Below are positions 8,785-17,259 of a DNA stretch of 37,754 nt, piece by piece. A program made the position numbers and the translations under genes. Source of the DNA: JAAETI01 sp965368515 (GTDB lineage: Bacteria; Actinomycetota; Acidimicrobiia; Spongiisociales; UBA5794). Within the stretch, counting starts at the first letter, position 1. Each line of letters starts with the position of its first letter. The notes beneath the pieces were generated by a model. That model was given only the letters and a program-made list of their open reading frames with translations. It had not been told where the DNA came from and searched no databases. Where the stretch lies: contig CBDUNF010000007.1 in assembly GCA_965368515.1 (NCBI GenBank), positions 1 through 37,754 on the forward strand, given 5' to 3'.

Positions 8785-10326
8785 ATGACGGACACGCAAT
8801 CTGACACCAAGTCAGCGTGGTCGCGCGCCCAGATCGTGTTGTGGGTGTTGCCGGTTGTAGCGACGATTCTGTTCCCAGGACTGTTGTGGATACTCGCCGA
8901 ACGGCCCATGGCCGCCCGCTTCCACCTCGCCGTAGCGATGGACCTCATCGTTGCAGTCGTTGCGCTCGTTGCGTTTGCGGTGTTCTCATCCGGTTTCCGC
9001 CGCCGGATTCGATGGGCCCTGGCCCTGACCGCGATCACATTGCTGGTCTTGTTCCAGTGGCCAATCCTCTCGGCGGCCGGGATCTATCTGGAGCAGGCGC
9101 TGCCCATCCCCGCGCTCAAGGAGGTTTTCCCGGTTGCCGCCGCCGTCGCACTCCTGTGGATAGCGACACGGATCGGCGACGAACTTGGCTTCGCAGTCAT
9201 CACGACCGTCGGTCTGTGGATCGTCGTCGTGGCGCTCGCCATCGGTTCGATTCCCTACGCAACCCAACCTGCAGGTTCCGATCGCCCCAGTCCGGCGGCC
9301 CCGGATCTGCCCGATGTAATGCTCATCGTGATGGACGGGTACACCAGGGGCGACATCCTTCAAGAGCAGTTCGGGTTCGACAATTCACCCTTCCTGACCG
9401 ATCTCGAAGACATGGGGTTCGTTGTTGCCGACCAGGCAAGATCGAACTACAGCTTCACGTATGCCTCAGTGGCGTCCATGTACAACATGGACTACGTCTA
9501 CGACGCCGGGGAAATCACCGATGACGAAGGCACCGCTATGCGCAATGCTCTCGCAGGTGACTCAACGATCATCAAAACGTTTCGCGAACAGGGCTACGAG
9601 GTCGCCTTCGTCGAGAACGCCTGGCAGGGTTCACGATGTTCGCCGACGGTTGACATCTGCATCCGCAACGGAATCGTCGAGCGTGCTGCCTGGAACATTG
9701 GCCAGATAACGATCTTCGCTCCGCTCGCTTCAGCCGTGCGACATCATCCGTTCAATACAGTTTCAATGGAACACCTCGAAACACTCCCGGAAATCGTCAC
9801 GACCGACCGCACCGACGGGGTGCCCCGACTGACCATCGCCCACATCTTGCTTCCTCACCCTCCGTTCCTACTTGACCAGGAGTGCAACCGGGTCAATTCG
9901 CCGGTGCGGCGAGCTTTCCAGGTTGCCAGCGACGAGCTGATCGAGAACCGACGCTGGTTTTATACCGACCAGATGACTTGCACAAACTCCGTTCTGGCCG
10001 ACTCACTCAGCCAGATCATCAGCAACGACACCGACACGATCGTGATGATTACAGGTGACCACGGATCCGGATCCACCAGGCTCGCTAACCAGGACAGCCA
10101 GAAGTGGGACGATGCGGCTTTGAAGGAGCGCCTGAGCATCTTCAGCGCCTATCGCGTTCCCGAGTGTCCCGAGTCCATCTATCCAGCAATCACGCCGGTG
10201 AACGGGACAAGGGCGATAGCTTCCTGCGCTCTCAACATCAGCCTCGATCCGCTGCCCGACCTGTCTCTATGGTCGCCACCCGGCGGCGAGGGCGAGATGA
10301 CGGATCAAGCGGACCGGCTGAACTGA
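8785..10326 (+). CDS. Membrane-anchored sulfatase/alkaline-phosphatase-superfamily protein
   Basis: This 513-aa protein has about five hydrophobic helices in residues 17-158 and then a large extracytoplasmic domain. The domain begins PDVMLIVMDGYTRGDIL, with Asp184 as a likely metal ligand, and continues NYSFTYASVASMYNM, where Thr225 or Ser228 could be the nucleophile. It ends with the metal site MITGDHGSGS. This layout matches sulfatase-fold hydrolase/transferases such as phosphoethanolamine or phosphoglycerol transferases. The C-x-P-x-R sulfatase motif is absent, so I favour phosphotransfer over sulfate hydrolysis. ATG 8785 has GGGAGGGA about 13 bases upstream; a TTG at 8728 is possible but overlaps the permease. 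The next two genes appear to belong with it. Confidence 0.8.
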   Translation: MTDTQSDTKSAWSRAQIVLWVLPVVATILFPGLLWILAERPMAARFHLAVAMDLIVAVVALVAFAVFSSGFRRRIRWALALTAITLLVLFQWPILSAAGIYLEQALPIPALKEVFPVAAAVALLWIATRIGDELGFAVITTVGLWIVVVALAIGSIPYATQPAGSDRPSPAAPDLPDVMLIVMDGYTRGDILQEQFGFDNSPFLTDLEDMGFVVADQARSNYSFTYASVASMYNMDYVYDAGEITDDEGTAMRNALAGDSTIIKTFREQGYEVAFVENAWQGSRCSPTVDICIRNGIVERAAWNIGQITIFAPLASAVRHHPFNTVSMEHLETLPEIVTTDRTDGVPRLTIAHILLPHPPFLLDQECNRVNSPVRRAFQVASDELIENRRWFYTDQMTCTNSVLADSLSQIISNDTDTIVMITGDHGSGSTRLANQDSQKWDDAALKERLSIFSAYRVPECPESIYPAITPVNGTRAIASCALNISLDPLPDLSLWSPPGGEGEMTDQADRLN

Positions 10327-10437
10327 AAGCGAGCCGACGCAAACATTGTCACCGCCCCTAGGATCACAGCCGGGTCCGAAATTCTCGGCTCAACTCTGGC
10401 GGACCGCTGCCGATGAACCAGTGACGAAAGGACCACG

Positions 10438-10641
10438 ATGCTCAAGCCAGTTCTCCTATACCTCGACCCCGGCACAGGCGCGACGCTTGCCCAAATCGCC
10501 CTAGCGGGGACCGCCGGGATCGCTGCTGCCGCCAAACTCCGCATGAACAAGCTGCGGCGCAAGACCGCTGTAGAGATCACAACCGATCAGGACACGGACC
10601 GGGCCGAAGAAGCGGCCGAGGAAGTCCCCGCACCGGAATGA
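10438..10641 (+). CDS. Small YLDPGTG-motif membrane protein
   Basis: This 67-aa protein has the N-terminal motif LLYLDPGTGATLAQ, a hydrophobic Ala/Gly-rich stretch (about residues 17-35), a basic cluster (KLRMNKLRRK) and an acidic C-terminal tail. I recognise it as one of the short proteins carrying a conserved YLDPG[ST]G segment that are often found beside sulfatase-fold proteins and methyltransferases. No function is known to me. GAAAGGA eight bases before ATG 10438 is a good ribosome binding site. The stop overlaps the next start as ATGA. The 111 bases separating it from the sulfatase gene hold only a weak 5-bp inverted repeat (10368-10372/10386-10390). Confidence 0.75.
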   Translation: MLKPVLLYLDPGTGATLAQIALAGTAGIAAAAKLRMNKLRRKTAVEITTDQDTDRAEEAAEEVPAPE

Positions 10642-12014
10642 TCGAATCTGGATCCTTCCGCGATCCCAGTTCACGAGTCTTCTACCTAGACGATCGCGTT
10701 CTACGCGGGCTGAACGATGAAGCTACCGCTGTAGATTCTGCCGTCAGAGCTTCCGGCCTGATGGACCAACTGATCACCAAAGGTCTACTCGTGGACAATT
10801 GGGTAGCAGACGATGTCTCGCCACCCGAAGGCATCCCCGGTGACTCCATCATTGAGTCGCGGCGGATCGCCCCAATCAACTACCCGGCCGAGTGGTCATT
10901 CTCAATGCTGAAGGATGCCGCCCTGGCAACGCTCGACGTCAATCTGCTGGCCCTGGATCGTGGGTTCATCCTGAAGGACGCCTCGGCATTCAACGTGGTC
11001 TTTGCAGGCACCACTCCCACGATCATCGACATCACGTCTCTGGACGAGTTCGGCGAGCGCGGAATCTGGACGGCTTACGGGCAATTCTGTGACCACTTCC
11101 TGGCCCCGCTGATGCTCGAGGCGTATGCGGGGGTCCCGTTCCAGCGCATGATTTCCGGCCAGATTGCCGGTATCCCGATTGTCGAGCTCAACAAACTGCT
11201 ACGCGGTCGACCCAGCATCCACAAGGGAATCCTCACCCACGTTCGTCTGCGTAGTCGATTGGAGCAGCGAGCGGCGGGAATGACCACCGAAGGTCGACGT
11301 GATGTAGGAAAGGTTCTGCTACCCCGCGTTGCGGTCATCGCGACAATCCGCAAGATGAGGAAGCTCATCGCAAGTCTGGAGTCGACCGCGCCCAGTACCT
11401 GGAGCGACTACGAAGAGATGTTGCCGTATGAGAAAGCCGCCACCGAGGCCAAGGCGGACTTTGTCCGTGCGACGGCGGCTGCGGCGGCCAACAAAGCGCT
11501 TGCGGTCGACGTCGGAGCGAACGCAGGGCTATTCACGCTGATCCTCAGCGAACACTTCGAGAACACGATCGGCCTGGACAACGACCAGGGAGCGATCGAC
11601 GCCTTGTACGCGGCAACCGCCAACGCAGGAACCCGGAATCTGACACCACTTGTTGTCGACATAACCAACCCGACACCCGCTTTTGGATGGCGGGGAACCG
11701 AACGCGCGGCCTTCCTCGACAGAGTCCGCCCGGACCTGGCGACTTGGCTGGCCGTGCTTCATCATCTCTGTCTTGGCATCGGGTTGCCGCTCGAGAGCGT
11801 CGTCGCTCAGATTCTCGACTTCAGCACTGAATCTGTCGTCGAGTTCGTCGATCCCGCAGACCCGATGGCCATGCGCATCTCGGCCAGCCGAACGACCGAG
11901 CTTGCCCCCTACAGCCGCGAGCTCTTCGAGAGCGCAGCCACCGCTCACGGCGAGATCGTGACCCGGTTCGAGGTCAACGAGACCAGGACCTTGTATCACC
12001 TGCGAGCCAACTGA
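10638..12014 (+). CDS. SAM-dependent methyltransferase with kinase-like N-terminal half
   Basis: This 458-aa protein has two parts. The C-terminal part (about residues 288-440) is a class I methyltransferase with motif I as ALAVDVGANAGLFTLIL and an acidic motif II (TIGLDND). The N-terminal part (about 1-270) resembles the NoeA-related proteins that usually carry this methyltransferase. I also see a pattern like a kinase catalytic loop and metal-binding aspartate: LKDASAFNVVF with Asp114 and Asn119 (D-x4-N), then PTIIDITSL with Asp131. A His residue before the Asp, as in HRD, is missing. No signal peptide is seen. The start overlaps the YLDPGTG gene by four bases, so both are co-expressed. Methyltransferase is well supported; the kinase-like reading is my inference. 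Confidence 0.82.
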   Translation: MIESGSFRDPSSRVFYLDDRVLRGLNDEATAVDSAVRASGLMDQLITKGLLVDNWVADDVSPPEGIPGDSIIESRRIAPINYPAEWSFSMLKDAALATLDVNLLALDRGFILKDASAFNVVFAGTTPTIIDITSLDEFGERGIWTAYGQFCDHFLAPLMLEAYAGVPFQRMISGQIAGIPIVELNKLLRGRPSIHKGILTHVRLRSRLEQRAAGMTTEGRRDVGKVLLPRVAVIATIRKMRKLIASLESTAPSTWSDYEEMLPYEKAATEAKADFVRATAAAAANKALAVDVGANAGLFTLILSEHFENTIGLDNDQGAIDALYAATANAGTRNLTPLVVDITNPTPAFGWRGTERAAFLDRVRPDLATWLAVLHHLCLGIGLPLESVVAQILDFSTESVVEFVDPADPMAMRISASRTTELAPYSRELFESAATAHGEIVTRFEVNETRTLYHLRAN

Positions 12015-12057
12015 TCCCCGATATAGAGTGGGATCAGTCGGCAACACGAGGTGAGGG

Positions 12058-13197
12058 ATGCGTCGAACCATCTTTGACGATGATCACGAGCTGTATCGGC
12101 AAGCGACCCGTGAGTTCATCTCCAGAGAGATCACGCCGCACCACGAGCAGTGGGAGATCGACGGTGTCGTCAGCCGGGACAGCTGGCTCGCGGCCGGTGC
12201 CGGCGGCCACCTGTGCCACTCCGTTGCCGAGGAGTACGGCGGCGCCGGTGTCGCCGATTTCCGATTCCCGGTCATCCTCATCGAGGAACTCGCCAACGGA
12301 CTGGCCAGCGGACCCGGCTTCTACATCCATTCGGAGATGGTCGTTCCCTACGTCGAAGAACACGGTTCTGCGGAGCAGAAGAAGCGCTGGCTGCCCGGCT
12401 GCGTCGACGGATCCCTGATCACTGCCGTAGCGATGACCGAACCGGGGACCGGCAGCGATCTCTCAGGGATTGCCACCAAAGCGGTGCGCGACGGTGATTC
12501 CTATGTTCTCAACGGCGCCAAGACTTTCATCTCCAATGGACAGCTCGCCGATCTCGTGATCGTCGTCGCCAGAACCTCCGATGACCCACACCGCGGGCTC
12601 ACGCTCCTTGCAGTTGAGGCAGATATGGAGGGATTCGAGCGAGGCAAGAACCTCGACAAGATCGGCCTCAAGGCCCAGGACACATCAGAGCTGTTCTTCA
12701 CCGACGTCCGCGTGCCGGTCGAGAACCGGATCGGTGAGGAGGGTGCCGGATTCTTCTACCTGATGTCAGGGCTGGAACGGGAACGAATGGCCATCGCAGT
12801 CGGGGCAGTGGCGACCGCCGAGAAGGCCTTCGAGTTCACCATGGATTACGTCAAGGAGCGCACCGCGTTTGGTCGCCCCATCGGGAAGTTCCAGAACAGC
12901 CGTTTCATCATGGCCGAGGTGGCCACCCAACTCGAGGTGGCGCGGGTCTTCATCGACCACTGCATCATGGAGTTGGTCGCAGGACGGCTCACCCCGGATG
13001 TCGCCGCCATGGCCAAGTGGTGGTGTACGGAACTCCAGCTCGATGTCATAGACCGCGGTCTCCAGCTTCACGGCGGCTACGGCTACATGACCGAGTACCC
13101 GATCGCTCGCATGTACGCCGACAGTCGCGCCCAGACCATCTATGGCGGCACCACCGAGATCATGAAGGAACTGATCGGTAGAGGCCTGGGGTTGTAG
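12058..13197 (+). CDS. Acyl-CoA dehydrogenase, long-chain (ACADL-like) type
   Basis: This 379-aa flavoenzyme should oxidise acyl-CoA to trans-2-enoyl-CoA, passing electrons to ETF. The flavin/substrate segment AVAMTEPGTGSDLSGI and the C-terminal LQLHGGYGYMTEYPIARMY are clear. The end reads AQTIYGGTTEIMKELIGR. In medium-chain enzymes this region carries the catalytic Glu (YEG); here it is Gly, as in long-chain and isovaleryl enzymes where the base lies on an earlier helix. The similarity to mammalian long-chain enzyme is strong around WWCTELQLDVIDRGLQLHGG. GAGGTGAGGG precedes ATG 12058. The gene is alone on its strand and convergent with the lamin-tail gene. The natural substrate is not determined by sequence. 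Confidence 0.93.
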   Translation: MRRTIFDDDHELYRQATREFISREITPHHEQWEIDGVVSRDSWLAAGAGGHLCHSVAEEYGGAGVADFRFPVILIEELANGLASGPGFYIHSEMVVPYVEEHGSAEQKKRWLPGCVDGSLITAVAMTEPGTGSDLSGIATKAVRDGDSYVLNGAKTFISNGQLADLVIVVARTSDDPHRGLTLLAVEADMEGFERGKNLDKIGLKAQDTSELFFTDVRVPVENRIGEEGAGFFYLMSGLERERMAIAVGAVATAEKAFEFTMDYVKERTAFGRPIGKFQNSRFIMAEVATQLEVARVFIDHCIMELVAGRLTPDVAAMAKWWCTELQLDVIDRGLQLHGGYGYMTEYPIARMYADSRAQTIYGGTTEIMKELIGRGLGL

Positions 13198-13213
13198 AGG
13201 CGCCGCCGGAACC

Positions 13214-15745
13214 CTAGAAGGCCCCGTGACCCTGATCGTGGGGAACGACGACCGTTGTAGCAAAGGCCTCCACACCGCCGCAGGGGGTGGTGACCTCGTA
13301 TGTGATCGTGTAGACACGGCCGTCTTCCCAACCGTTACGCTCGGCGCGAAGCTCGAAGTTGAAGTCGTCGATAATGACGATGTCCGGGTGGCGGTTGTTG
13401 TCGGACTCCGCCTCATCGGAGACAACATCGACCAGCCTCACCAGGGTGTCCGGCTCCTCATCAAGGATCGTCACCTCGGTGGTCACATGATGCAGCCGCC
13501 CGTTTGGTGGCCACAGCACATCCGGGGTCGCAGTGACCGTCACCTGCAGGCCGTCGACATAACATGCGGGCCCGCATTGGTTTGCAGCTCCAGGAGTCCC
13601 CCGCTCGCCTGAACCGTAGGAGCCGCCAGAGATGCACCAGTTCGCCCCGACCGCGTTGTCGAGCCCCGGATCCGTGAGGCTCATCGAAGCTCCTACCGGG
13701 TCGGGGAACGACACCCCGTCATCCCATTCGACCCGGTCCACTTCGACATAGTTCGAGTCGATCAGAATCAGCTCATCGTCAGCGTTGTAGAGCACCATCC
13801 CGGTGTCATAGGCGTAGTCGATGGTGACGCCGCCGTTGGCCCAGGTCGACGCATCGCGACCCAGCACGACGTAGCCGTACGCAGCGACCATCAATGGAGC
13901 GCCGTTGTCGATGACATGTTGGTTGTAGTCATCGTCGCGAATAATCCAACCATCGATATCGACTGCGTCAGCGGTCGGGTTGTAGATCTCGAACCATTCA
14001 CCAACTGAGTCGGGGACCGTCTCCGGGTTCTGCATGATCTCGTTGATCACCAGCGGAGCCAGCGGCGTCCCCGGGCCGCATTCGTTGTGCTCGCCGGGCG
14101 TGCCACCATCACCATCGCCATACGCAGTGCTCGCGGCGCACCAGTGCTCGCCAACGTCGTTGCGTAGCGCCAGGCTCTTCAAGGCGATGGCCGCCCCCTC
14201 CGGGTCGGGATAGGTGCGACCGTCGTCATAGGCAACCTGGTCGACAATCGTCCCATTCGAATCAACGAGGACCACTTCATCGGCAGCGTTGTAGAGAACC
14301 ATGGCGGTACCGTATGCGTAGTCGACGGCGGCCCCACCGTTTGTTGCAGGGTCGGCGCTGCGGCCAAGTACCAGATACCCGTAGCCGGGCACCAGCAACG
14401 GACCTCCGTTGTTGATCGTGTGTAGGTTCGTGTCGAAGTCACGGATGACCCATCCGTTGATATCTACCGGCGCCGGGTCATGGTTGTAGATCTCAAACCA
14501 CTCACCATCGTTGTCGGCGACGGCCGTGGGATTGACCATTATCTCGGTGATCTCCAGCCTCCCCAGCGGGGCAAGGCCGGTGGGTTCATCGCACGTGTTG
14601 ACCGCACCGGGGGTGCCACGATCACCTGCCCCAAACGGTGTCGTTGCCTGGCACCAGTTGGCCCCGTTTGCGTTATCTGCCGTAGAGCTGCGCAGCGACA
14701 TCGAGGCGCCCGTTGGGTCCGGGAACGTCCGGCCGTCATCCCAGACGACCCGGTCGACACGGACCCCAGCCGGATCGATCAAGATCAGCTCGTCGAAGTT
14801 GTTGTGCAGCAGGACATCCGAACCTGTGACATAGTCCACCGAGACTCCGCCATTGTCGGCGGAGTTGCCGTTGCGGCCGATCACGATGAAACCGTTCGCC
14901 GGAACAATTAGCGATTGACCAATCGTGTGGACGTCGCTGTCATCGTCCTTGATCGTCCAATCGTTCAGATCGACCGACGATCCGGTCGGGTTGTGAATCT
15001 CGAACCAGTCACCTCTCGAATCCGGAACTGCGTTCGGGTTCTGCATGATCTCGTTGATGACGAGCGGCATTCCGGTCGCACAGGAGTTGGCCCACCCGGG
15101 AGTTCCCAGGTCGCCATCACCGAAGACCGTCGTAGATGCGCACCAATTGCTGCCCTTGTCGTTCTTCTTGCTCACCTTGGTCAGCGACATCGAGGCGCCG
15201 TTGGGGTCGGGGAACGTGGCTCCGTCATCCCAGGCGACCCGGTCGATCTCTCGTTGCTGGTCGTCGATCAGCACGAGACGATCTGAGCTGTTGAAGAGGA
15301 AGATGTCGGTACCTGTCGCATAGTCAACGGTGACACCGCCGTTGATGGCCGAGTTCGCGTTACGGCCGAAGACAAGATAAGCACCGGACCCGATGACAAG
15401 AGGGCCGGTGATGACGTGAGTGTTGTAGAGCTCGTCCGTAATCGTCCACCCGTCTAGATCGACGGGGCTGCCGCCGTCGTTGTAGATCTCGAACCACTCA
15501 CCCACTGAGTCCCATACCATCGCCGGATTCTGCATGACCTCGGTGATGACGATCTTGTCTTTGCTCGCACCCTGACAGTCGATTGAGTCTTGGAGACCAT
15601 CACTCGAACAATCGAGTTCGGCCCCGGCCAGTTCATCGGACACGACAGCATCACTGCCCAAGGCAGAGCTCGGACCGAGCACCATGAAAAACACGACCGC
15701 GGCGACGAACGCCGCCCCGAAACGGCGGGGAGCGAGTTGGATCAT
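13214..15745 (-). CDS. Secreted protein with four lamin-tail domains
   Basis: This 843-aa protein begins with a signal peptide (basic MIQLAPRRFG, hydrophobic core, cleavage near SSALGSDA). Four tandem lamin-tail-like domains follow at about 65-222, 228-385, 397-556 and 565-724. Each opens V.NEIMQNP or TEIM, has GEWFEIYN and DGW.I.D, then DRV.WDDG and FPDP.GASMSL, and closes with a Trp-Cys...GTPG...C unit. The Cys pair recurs in every copy and may form a disulfide. The C-terminal 730-843 is a beta-sandwich-like domain starting VTVTATPDVLWPPNGRLHHV. Lamin-tail domains in bacteria occur in secreted nucleases and surface proteins, but no nuclease domain is present here. No sorting motif or membrane anchor is visible. 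The function is unknown; adhesion or surface structure is a guess. Confidence 0.88.
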   Translation of the reverse strand: MIQLAPRRFGAAFVAAVVFFMVLGPSSALGSDAVVSDELAGAELDCSSDGLQDSIDCQGASKDKIVITEVMQNPAMVWDSVGEWFEIYNDGGSPVDLDGWTITDELYNTHVITGPLVIGSGAYLVFGRNANSAINGGVTVDYATGTDIFLFNSSDRLVLIDDQQREIDRVAWDDGATFPDPNGASMSLTKVSKKNDKGSNWCASTTVFGDGDLGTPGWANSCATGMPLVINEIMQNPNAVPDSRGDWFEIHNPTGSSVDLNDWTIKDDDSDVHTIGQSLIVPANGFIVIGRNGNSADNGGVSVDYVTGSDVLLHNNFDELILIDPAGVRVDRVVWDDGRTFPDPTGASMSLRSSTADNANGANWCQATTPFGAGDRGTPGAVNTCDEPTGLAPLGRLEITEIMVNPTAVADNDGEWFEIYNHDPAPVDINGWVIRDFDTNLHTINNGGPLLVPGYGYLVLGRSADPATNGGAAVDYAYGTAMVLYNAADEVVLVDSNGTIVDQVAYDDGRTYPDPEGAAIALKSLALRNDVGEHWCAASTAYGDGDGGTPGEHNECGPGTPLAPLVINEIMQNPETVPDSVGEWFEIYNPTADAVDIDGWIIRDDDYNQHVIDNGAPLMVAAYGYVVLGRDASTWANGGVTIDYAYDTGMVLYNADDELILIDSNYVEVDRVEWDDGVSFPDPVGASMSLTDPGLDNAVGANWCISGGSYGSGERGTPGAANQCGPACYVDGLQVTVTATPDVLWPPNGRLHHVTTEVTILDEEPDTLVRLVDVVSDEAESDNNRHPDIVIIDDFNFELRAERNGWEDGRVYTITYEVTTPCGGVEAFATTVVVPHDQGHGAF
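13574..15553 (-). repeat. Four tandem lamin-tail-coding repeats
   Basis: The repeats lie on the minus strand at 15553-15080, 15064-14591, 14557-14078 and 14053-13574. Each is about 475-480 bases, with linkers of 15 to 33 bases. The translated copies share opening, central and closing motifs but differ at many residues, so the duplication is old and the array should be stable. Copies 2 and 4 share the opening VINEIMQNP; copies 1 and 3 diverge more there. Confidence 0.85.
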
Positions 15746-15792
15746 GCCAACTGTATCGGCACTTCCAGCCCCGTTTTTGAGTGGCTATTTGG

Positions 15793-16662
15793 CTAATCGG
15801 CCCACTTGTGCGGCCGGTCGCGCAATCGATCGAACCCGAACTCGCCGCACAGCTCGGTAAAGGCCTTGCGGTCAGCGCCCTTCCACTCGAGATCCGCCAG
15901 ATCTTCCGCCAAGGGCACATCGGGGCGCAGTTGCGCTAGAAAGCGGAACAGAAGGGCGTCCCCCATGTGGGTCCTGAGGGTTGCCGCAAGCTTCTCTGCA
16001 CTTCGCACCTTGACGTCCCAACGATCAGCCTCGAGTGGAATGCTCTCCAGATGTATGTACCGCTCCAAGATGATCGAACTCGACTTGGCACCCCATCCGG
16101 CTAAACCGGGAAGACCGTCGGCCGCGTCACCCACCAGGGCCAGATAGTCAGGAATGGAAACCGGACGCACTCCGAATTTCTCCATGACGCCATCGCTGTC
16201 GATGAACGCCTGGCGACGCCGGTCGTAGCCGATGATCTTTGGGTTGCCGTAGCACTGCGCCAGATCTTTGTCGGGGGTCAATACCACTACCTGGTCCACG
16301 GCACTGACCCATCGCCACGCTGCGGCAGCGAGTGCATCATCCGCCTCGAACTCCACCATCGGCCAGACCGTCACGCCCAGAGCCTGCAAGGCGCGCTCGG
16401 CGATGGGGAACTGGGCGAGCAGCACCTCGTCTATCCCCTCTCCGGACTTGTACTGGGGGTAGACCTCATTGCGGAACGACTCAATGACGGAGTCGAACGC
16501 AGCCGCCAGATGGGTCACGCCCGGCTCGCTGAGAAGTGAGAGAGTCGAAGCAATGATGCCGTAGATGCCGCCGACTTCCTGACCCGCCGGGCTGGTTCGC
16601 GGCGGCGAGCCGAAATGCGAGCGAAATAGTTCGTACGTTCCGTCCATCAGATGCAGCTTCAT
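15793..16662 (-). CDS. Stand-alone 5'-3' exonuclease (PolA N-terminal-like)
   Basis: This 289-aa protein matches the 5'-nuclease domain of DNA polymerase I without the polymerase. It should remove RNA primers or flaps. Metal-binding acidic residues are visible in LMDGTYELFR, AAFDS, EFEADDALAAAA, TPDKDLAQ and LVGDAADGLPG, and the H3TH DNA-binding motif reads GLAGWGAKSSS. The helical-arch motif YKSGEG replaces the more common YK..R. I start at ATG 16662 because MKLHLMDG is the canonical beginning; an upstream extension to 16866 would add 68 unrelated residues and run into the divergent gene. It lies 47 bases upstream of the lamin-tail gene on the same strand, but I see no functional link. Confidence 0.88.
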   Translation of the reverse strand: MKLHLMDGTYELFRSHFGSPPRTSPAGQEVGGIYGIIASTLSLLSEPGVTHLAAAFDSVIESFRNEVYPQYKSGEGIDEVLLAQFPIAERALQALGVTVWPMVEFEADDALAAAAWRWVSAVDQVVVLTPDKDLAQCYGNPKIIGYDRRRQAFIDSDGVMEKFGVRPVSIPDYLALVGDAADGLPGLAGWGAKSSSIILERYIHLESIPLEADRWDVKVRSAEKLAATLRTHMGDALLFRFLAQLRPDVPLAEDLADLEWKGADRKAFTELCGEFGFDRLRDRPHKWAD

Positions 16663-16734
16663 GGCGCCGACGATACCGCCCGAAGCCGACGCGTGCGTGG
16701 TGCCTGGGCAACCGAGACGTACTACCGTTGCCCT

Positions 16735-17259
16735 ATGGCGGAACGAGGATTGTTCGGGACCATCTACGGCGCTGCGGAACTCCGGAGCCCGTTCATGTCG
16801 AGCCGATGGCGCCTCCTGGGCAACGATGGCGAACTTGCCACGCTGCGCCGGCTGGGTCGCCTCCATATCAGCCGCATCTATCTACCCGACGGCGAAGAAG
16901 CGGTGCTCACCCCCCACGAACGATCCGTCGTTACCGCGTTGGATACCGAGGGCACCGAACTCGCACGAATCACTCGCACGTCATGGTTTGGCCGGCGTTG
17001 GGAGATCAGTTCCCAGCGATGGGCGTACGAACTCGAGAGCGACCCCCGACCGCGCCGCTGGCAGATAACCGTCGGCAGCACGCCAGTGGCTCAGATTTCT
17101 GGATCACTGGTTTCGTACAACACAGTCAGGATCGATGCCCCGCTCGGTGTTCCCATCCTTGTTGTCGCCCTTGCCTGGCACGCAATCGCCAGGCCATGGG
17201 AGGCTGCGTCCGCTCCGGCAACACTGGTGGCCACCAATCCCCGGGAACAGCTGGAATGA
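16735..17259 (+). CDS. Hypothetical protein, beta-rich, co-translated with aldehyde dehydrogenase
   Basis: This 174-aa protein has no motif I recognise. The sequence alternates short beta-prone stretches with charged turns (WRLLGNDGELATL, RIYLPDGEEAVLTP, WEISSQRWAYEL, WQITVGSTPVAQI), giving a look similar to LURP-one/scramblase-like barrels. That resemblance is impressionistic. A hydrophobic segment near the end (GVPILVVALAWHAIA) could be a membrane or core helix. I start at ATG 16735, since an in-frame start at 16651 would overlap the divergent exonuclease gene. The stop overlaps the aldehyde dehydrogenase start as ATGA. The 72 bases between the two divergent genes show no clear promoter boxes. 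Confidence 0.7.
   Translation: MAERGLFGTIYGAAELRSPFMSSRWRLLGNDGELATLRRLGRLHISRIYLPDGEEAVLTPHERSVVTALDTEGTELARITRTSWFGRRWEISSQRWAYELESDPRPRRWQITVGSTPVAQISGSLVSYNTVRIDAPLGVPILVVALAWHAIARPWEAASAPATLVATNPREQLE

Noticed and set aside
13574..15553. CRISPR-like or satellite repeat array
   Set aside because: The repeat unit is about 480 bases of coding sequence with an intact frame; it is protein domain duplication.
16728..17255. Long N-terminal extension of the aldehyde dehydrogenase
   Set aside because: The extra 176 residues are Arg/Pro-rich, run in another frame over the hypothetical gene, and the ATG at 17256 gives a normal enzyme length.
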